Source of the DNA: Paraglaciecola arctica BSs20135
GTDB taxonomy: Bacteria; Pseudomonadota; Gammaproteobacteria; Enterobacterales; Alteromonadaceae
DNA: 64,000 nucleotides
Assembly: GCF_000314995.1 (NCBI RefSeq)
Contig: NZ_BAEO01000007.1
Coordinates: 94,197-158,196, forward strand
Reading direction: 5' to 3'
The notes beneath the pieces are model-generated. The model worked only from the letters and a program-made list of their open reading frames with translations. It was not told the DNA's origin and searched no databases. Made by a program: the position numbers and the translations under genes. Below, in pieces: positions 61,581-64,000 of the stretch (position 1 is its first letter; each line of letters begins with the position of its first letter).

Positions 61581-62789
61581 ATGGCTACTGCACCCACAAT
61601 ATTTGTCTACAACGGCTCAAATAGGCGAGGCCAGATAGTAAAGGGCGAAATTTCCGCCATGTCTATTGTCGAAGCTAAAAATCAACTTCGTAGACAGGGT
61701 ATTTCTGCTAAAAAGGTTAAAAAGCTTGCCAAACCTTTATTTGGGAGTGGCGATAAAATTAAGCCTCTTGATATTGCTATATTATCTAGGCAAATCGCCA
61801 CTATGCTCAGTGCTGGTGTTACCTTAATTCAAACGATAGAAATGATTGCTTCTGGTCACGCCAATAAAAAAATGCGCACCTTGTTAGGTGAAATAGGCGC
61901 CAGTGTTAGCGCAGGTAACCCACTTTCAGAAACGTTGCGTAAACATCCTGATTATTTTGACGATTTATATTGTGATTTAGTCGAAACCGGCGAACAGTCG
62001 GGAGCCTTAGAAACTATCTATGATCGTATTGCTATCTACAAAGAAAAATCCGAAGCCCTTAAATCCAAAATCAAAAAGGCCATGTTTTATCCCATAGCGG
62101 TAATAGTAGTAGCTTTTATTGTGACTACAATTCTATTAATTTTTGTGGTGCCGCAGTTTGAAGAAATATTTTCTAGTTTTGGTGCAGAACTGCCTGCCTT
62201 TACTCAGTTTGTTTTGGGTATATCTCGAGGTATGCAGGATTATGGATTAATTATTGCCGGAGTAGTATTTGCTGCTGGGACTTTATTTGCCAGAGCCCAT
62301 AAAAAGTCTTTAAAACTCAGAGATTCTGTTGATAAAAAAACCTTAAAGATTCCTGTGATTGGTGAAATTCTTAAAAAGGCTTCAGTGGCTAGGTTTACTC
62401 GTACCTTGGCTACTACTTTTGCAGCTGGGGTGCCTCTTATGGGCGCCTTAGACTCTGCCGCGGGAGCTGCAGGTAATTCAGTATTTCGTGATGCTATCTT
62501 ATTTGTTAAAAAAGAAGTTTCAGGTGGTATTCCCATGAATGTGGGTATGCGAAGTACTGGTGTGTTTCCTGAAATGGTAGTGCAGATGATTGCCATAGGT
62601 GAAGAAGCTGGCGCGGTTGATGAGATGCTCAGTAAAGTCGCCACTATCTACGAGGCAGAAGTTGACGATATGGTAGATGGCCTAACAAGTTTGTTAGAGC
62701 CGATGATCATGGCTGTATTAGGCGTAGTTATTGGTGGTTTGATTGTTGCCATGTACTTGCCGATATTTGATATGGGTAATGTGGTGTAG
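61581..62789 (+). CDS. pilC: Type IV pilus inner-membrane platform protein PilC
   Basis: The protein has 402 residues with AAGGT before the ATG. It has the N-terminal AxNQLRRQGI-type domain, two repeated T2SSF domains with DIAILSRQIATMLSAGVTLIQ and ARFTRTLATTFAAGVPLMGAL, and three membrane helices. It anchors the pilus machine and works with the PilB and PilT ATPases. PilB is not encoded just upstream as in most relatives. Confidence 0.95.
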   Translation: MATAPTIFVYNGSNRRGQIVKGEISAMSIVEAKNQLRRQGISAKKVKKLAKPLFGSGDKIKPLDIAILSRQIATMLSAGVTLIQTIEMIASGHANKKMRTLLGEIGASVSAGNPLSETLRKHPDYFDDLYCDLVETGEQSGALETIYDRIAIYKEKSEALKSKIKKAMFYPIAVIVVAFIVTTILLIFVVPQFEEIFSSFGAELPAFTQFVLGISRGMQDYGLIIAGVVFAAGTLFARAHKKSLKLRDSVDKKTLKIPVIGEILKKASVARFTRTLATTFAAGVPLMGALDSAAGAAGNSVFRDAILFVKKEVSGGIPMNVGMRSTGVFPEMVVQMIAIGEEAGAVDEMLSKVATIYEAEVDDMVDGLTSLLEPMIMAVLGVVIGGLIVAMYLPIFDMGNVV

Positions 62790-62870
62790 TGCAGCATCGA
62801 GCTATTAGCGACGAGCAAAAATCGAAAAAGAGTGATTGAGCCTAGCAGTATTTTTGTTTTTAATTTTTAT

Positions 62871-62898
62871 AAGCTCGAAGCTCGAAGCTCGAAGCTCG
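62871..62898. repeat. Four tandem heptamers
   Basis: AAGCTCG is repeated four times between pilC and pilD. It is a simple short-unit array; length changes there could alter spacing before pilD. Confidence 0.85.
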
Positions 62899-62969
62899 TG
62901 ACTCATTCGAGGCTTTCTGGCAAGCTACTGTCATTAGACATTTTTTAGTAATCTTTTATAAGCGACTTT

Positions 62970-63863
62970 ATGCAAGCATCTTTTCAGTTAATGGCTGACT
63001 CACCGGCTTTTTTTATGGGTTTTGTGTTTATCGTCAGTTTGATGGTAGGCAGTTTTCTGAATGTGGTTATCTATCGTTTACCGGTTATGATGGAACGCTC
63101 GTGGAAAGCTGAAATAGCTGAGTATACGGCTTCACAAAATGCAGATGCTCCTAATGCAACTAGTCCTTGTGAACCTCCATTTAACTTAGTTAAACCTGAT
63201 TCTACTTGCCCTAAATGCCAACATAAAATTAGAGCATGGGAAAATATCCCTGTCTTGAGTTGGCTGGCGTTAAGAGGTAAATGTAGCCAATGTAAAAACC
63301 CCATTGCTATTCGTTATCCTTTGGTTGAATTGGGTACGGGCCTGTTATCGACTTTAGTGGCATGGCATTTTGGTTTTGGTTTAGCAGGCTTTGCTGCAGT
63401 GGTCGCCACTTGGTTGTTGATTGCTATGACTTTTATCGACTTAGATACCATGTTATTACCCGATCAATTAACCTTATCCTTGTTATGGTTAGGCTTGTTG
63501 CTGAGTATCGAAGGTCCTTTTGTGTCTAGCCAAGATGCCTTGATTGGCGCTGCGGTTGGTTATTTGAGTTTATGGAGCTTGTATTGGGCATTTAAATTAC
63601 TGACTGGCAAGGAAGGCATGGGATATGGCGACTTTAAACTACTTGCAGCCATAGGTGCTTGGGTAGGTTGGCAACATTTGCCCGTGGTAGTATTGCTGTC
63701 TTCATTTGTTGGTGCGATTGTAGGCGTGACTTTACTCACAGTACAAGGCAAAGACAAAAGCCAACCCATCCCCTTTGGTCCTTATCTAGCTGCAGCTGGT
63801 TTTTTAACCTTATTGTATGGTGATTGGATTGTTACCCAATATTGGCAGTGGATGTTGCCCTAA
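62970..63863 (+). CDS. pilD: Prepilin peptidase and N-methyltransferase PilD
   Basis: The protein has 297 residues; an ATG seven codons in is an alternative start. It has an N-terminal cytosolic methyltransferase-like part with GSFLNVVIYRLP and the tetracysteine CPKC and CSQC. The two catalytic aspartates lie in TFIDLDTMLLPD and GMGYGDFKLLAAIGAW, within eight membrane helices. It processes PilA and pseudopilins. coaE and yacG-like genes usually follow but lie beyond the window. Confidence 0.95.
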   Translation: MQASFQLMADSPAFFMGFVFIVSLMVGSFLNVVIYRLPVMMERSWKAEIAEYTASQNADAPNATSPCEPPFNLVKPDSTCPKCQHKIRAWENIPVLSWLALRGKCSQCKNPIAIRYPLVELGTGLLSTLVAWHFGFGLAGFAAVVATWLLIAMTFIDLDTMLLPDQLTLSLLWLGLLLSIEGPFVSSQDALIGAAVGYLSLWSLYWAFKLLTGKEGMGYGDFKLLAAIGAWVGWQHLPVVVLLSSFVGAIVGVTLLTVQGKDKSQPIPFGPYLAAAGFLTLLYGDWIVTQYWQWMLP

Positions 63864-63869
63864 GCATTT

Positions 63870-64000
63870 AAAAGCTTGCTACCACAGAGAACTCAGAGCG
63901 CTGGGCTGCACAGAGGAAAAAAATGTTAAGAACAATTAATTGCAAGAATTTATGGCTTTGTTTTTTTCGGCCAAGCCGCCATTCGCCTTTGCTTTTCTCC
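63870..64000. repeat. CACAGAG-type dispersed repeat, forward copy
   Basis: It starts at AGCTTGCTACCACAGAGAAC and contains AGAGCGCTGGG and CACAGAGGAAAAAAATGTT, like the copies at 57236-57545. It is cut by the window end. Confidence 0.75.

Overview
The window is chromosomal DNA of a marine gammaproteobacterium, most likely of the Alteromonadaceae (a Glaciecola/Paraglaciecola/Alteromonas-type genome). The grounds are moderate-to-low GC, the backbone order lpdA-aceF-aceE-pdhR-ampE-ampD-nadC-pilA-pilC-pilD, a pdxB-asd-fimV block, PEP-CTERM proteins and many short dispersed intergenic repeats. The genus is inferred from gene order and protein style; no search was run.

Bases 1 to about 17,800 are accessory. 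After the 3' part of a GGDEF-EAL gene come two type II toxin-antitoxin (TA) modules, higBA-like and ParE-like, bracketed by two nearly identical repeats of about 233 nt. Next is a four-gene defence-type locus: a C5-cytosine methyltransferase on the + strand, divergent from an operon of a predicted PD-(D/E)XK nuclease, a DUF262 protein with an extra N-terminal domain, and a HEPN RNase-like protein. This locus is the best candidate for an unusual system. From 8.7 to 17.8 kb lies a repeat-rich graveyard. It holds two copies of a prlF-yhaV TA module, one with a beheaded antitoxin; two broken Phd/StbD antitoxin genes; fragments of the tag and DUF2293 genes whose intact copies lie at 15.2-16.5 kb; a GC-rich glutathione S-transferase; and several miniature elements with terminal inverted repeats.

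From 17.8 to 24.4 kb, three PEP-CTERM secreted proteins sit beside a hybrid histidine kinase, a NarL-type response regulator and an AraC-type regulator. An identical 18-nt motif lies upstream of three of the transcription units, which suggests one regulon. From 24.7 to 32 kb come a DUF2970 protein, a chemoreceptor broken by an internal deletion and frameshift, a thioredoxin-like protein, a Crp-type regulator, a class II aldolase, a hydrolase resembling animal MEST, a DUF3291 protein, pdxB and asd.

From 32.6 to 49.9 kb are fimV with a long acidic repeat tract, a cupredoxin-like/porin pair, a cupin/DUF1272/DJ-1/GlxA-like group, two DUF481 outer-membrane proteins, an HDOD protein, a wax-ester-synthase-type acyltransferase followed by two hydrolases and a short-chain dehydrogenase, DUF1289 and pepO. 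From 50 kb to the end is core metabolism: the pyruvate dehydrogenase operon with its repressor and a recognisable PdhR box, ampE (frameshifted) with ampD, a membrane aspartic protease, nadC, and a type IV pilus cluster that lacks the pilB ATPase gene between pilA and pilC. No rRNA, tRNA, CRISPR array or intact transposase gene was seen.
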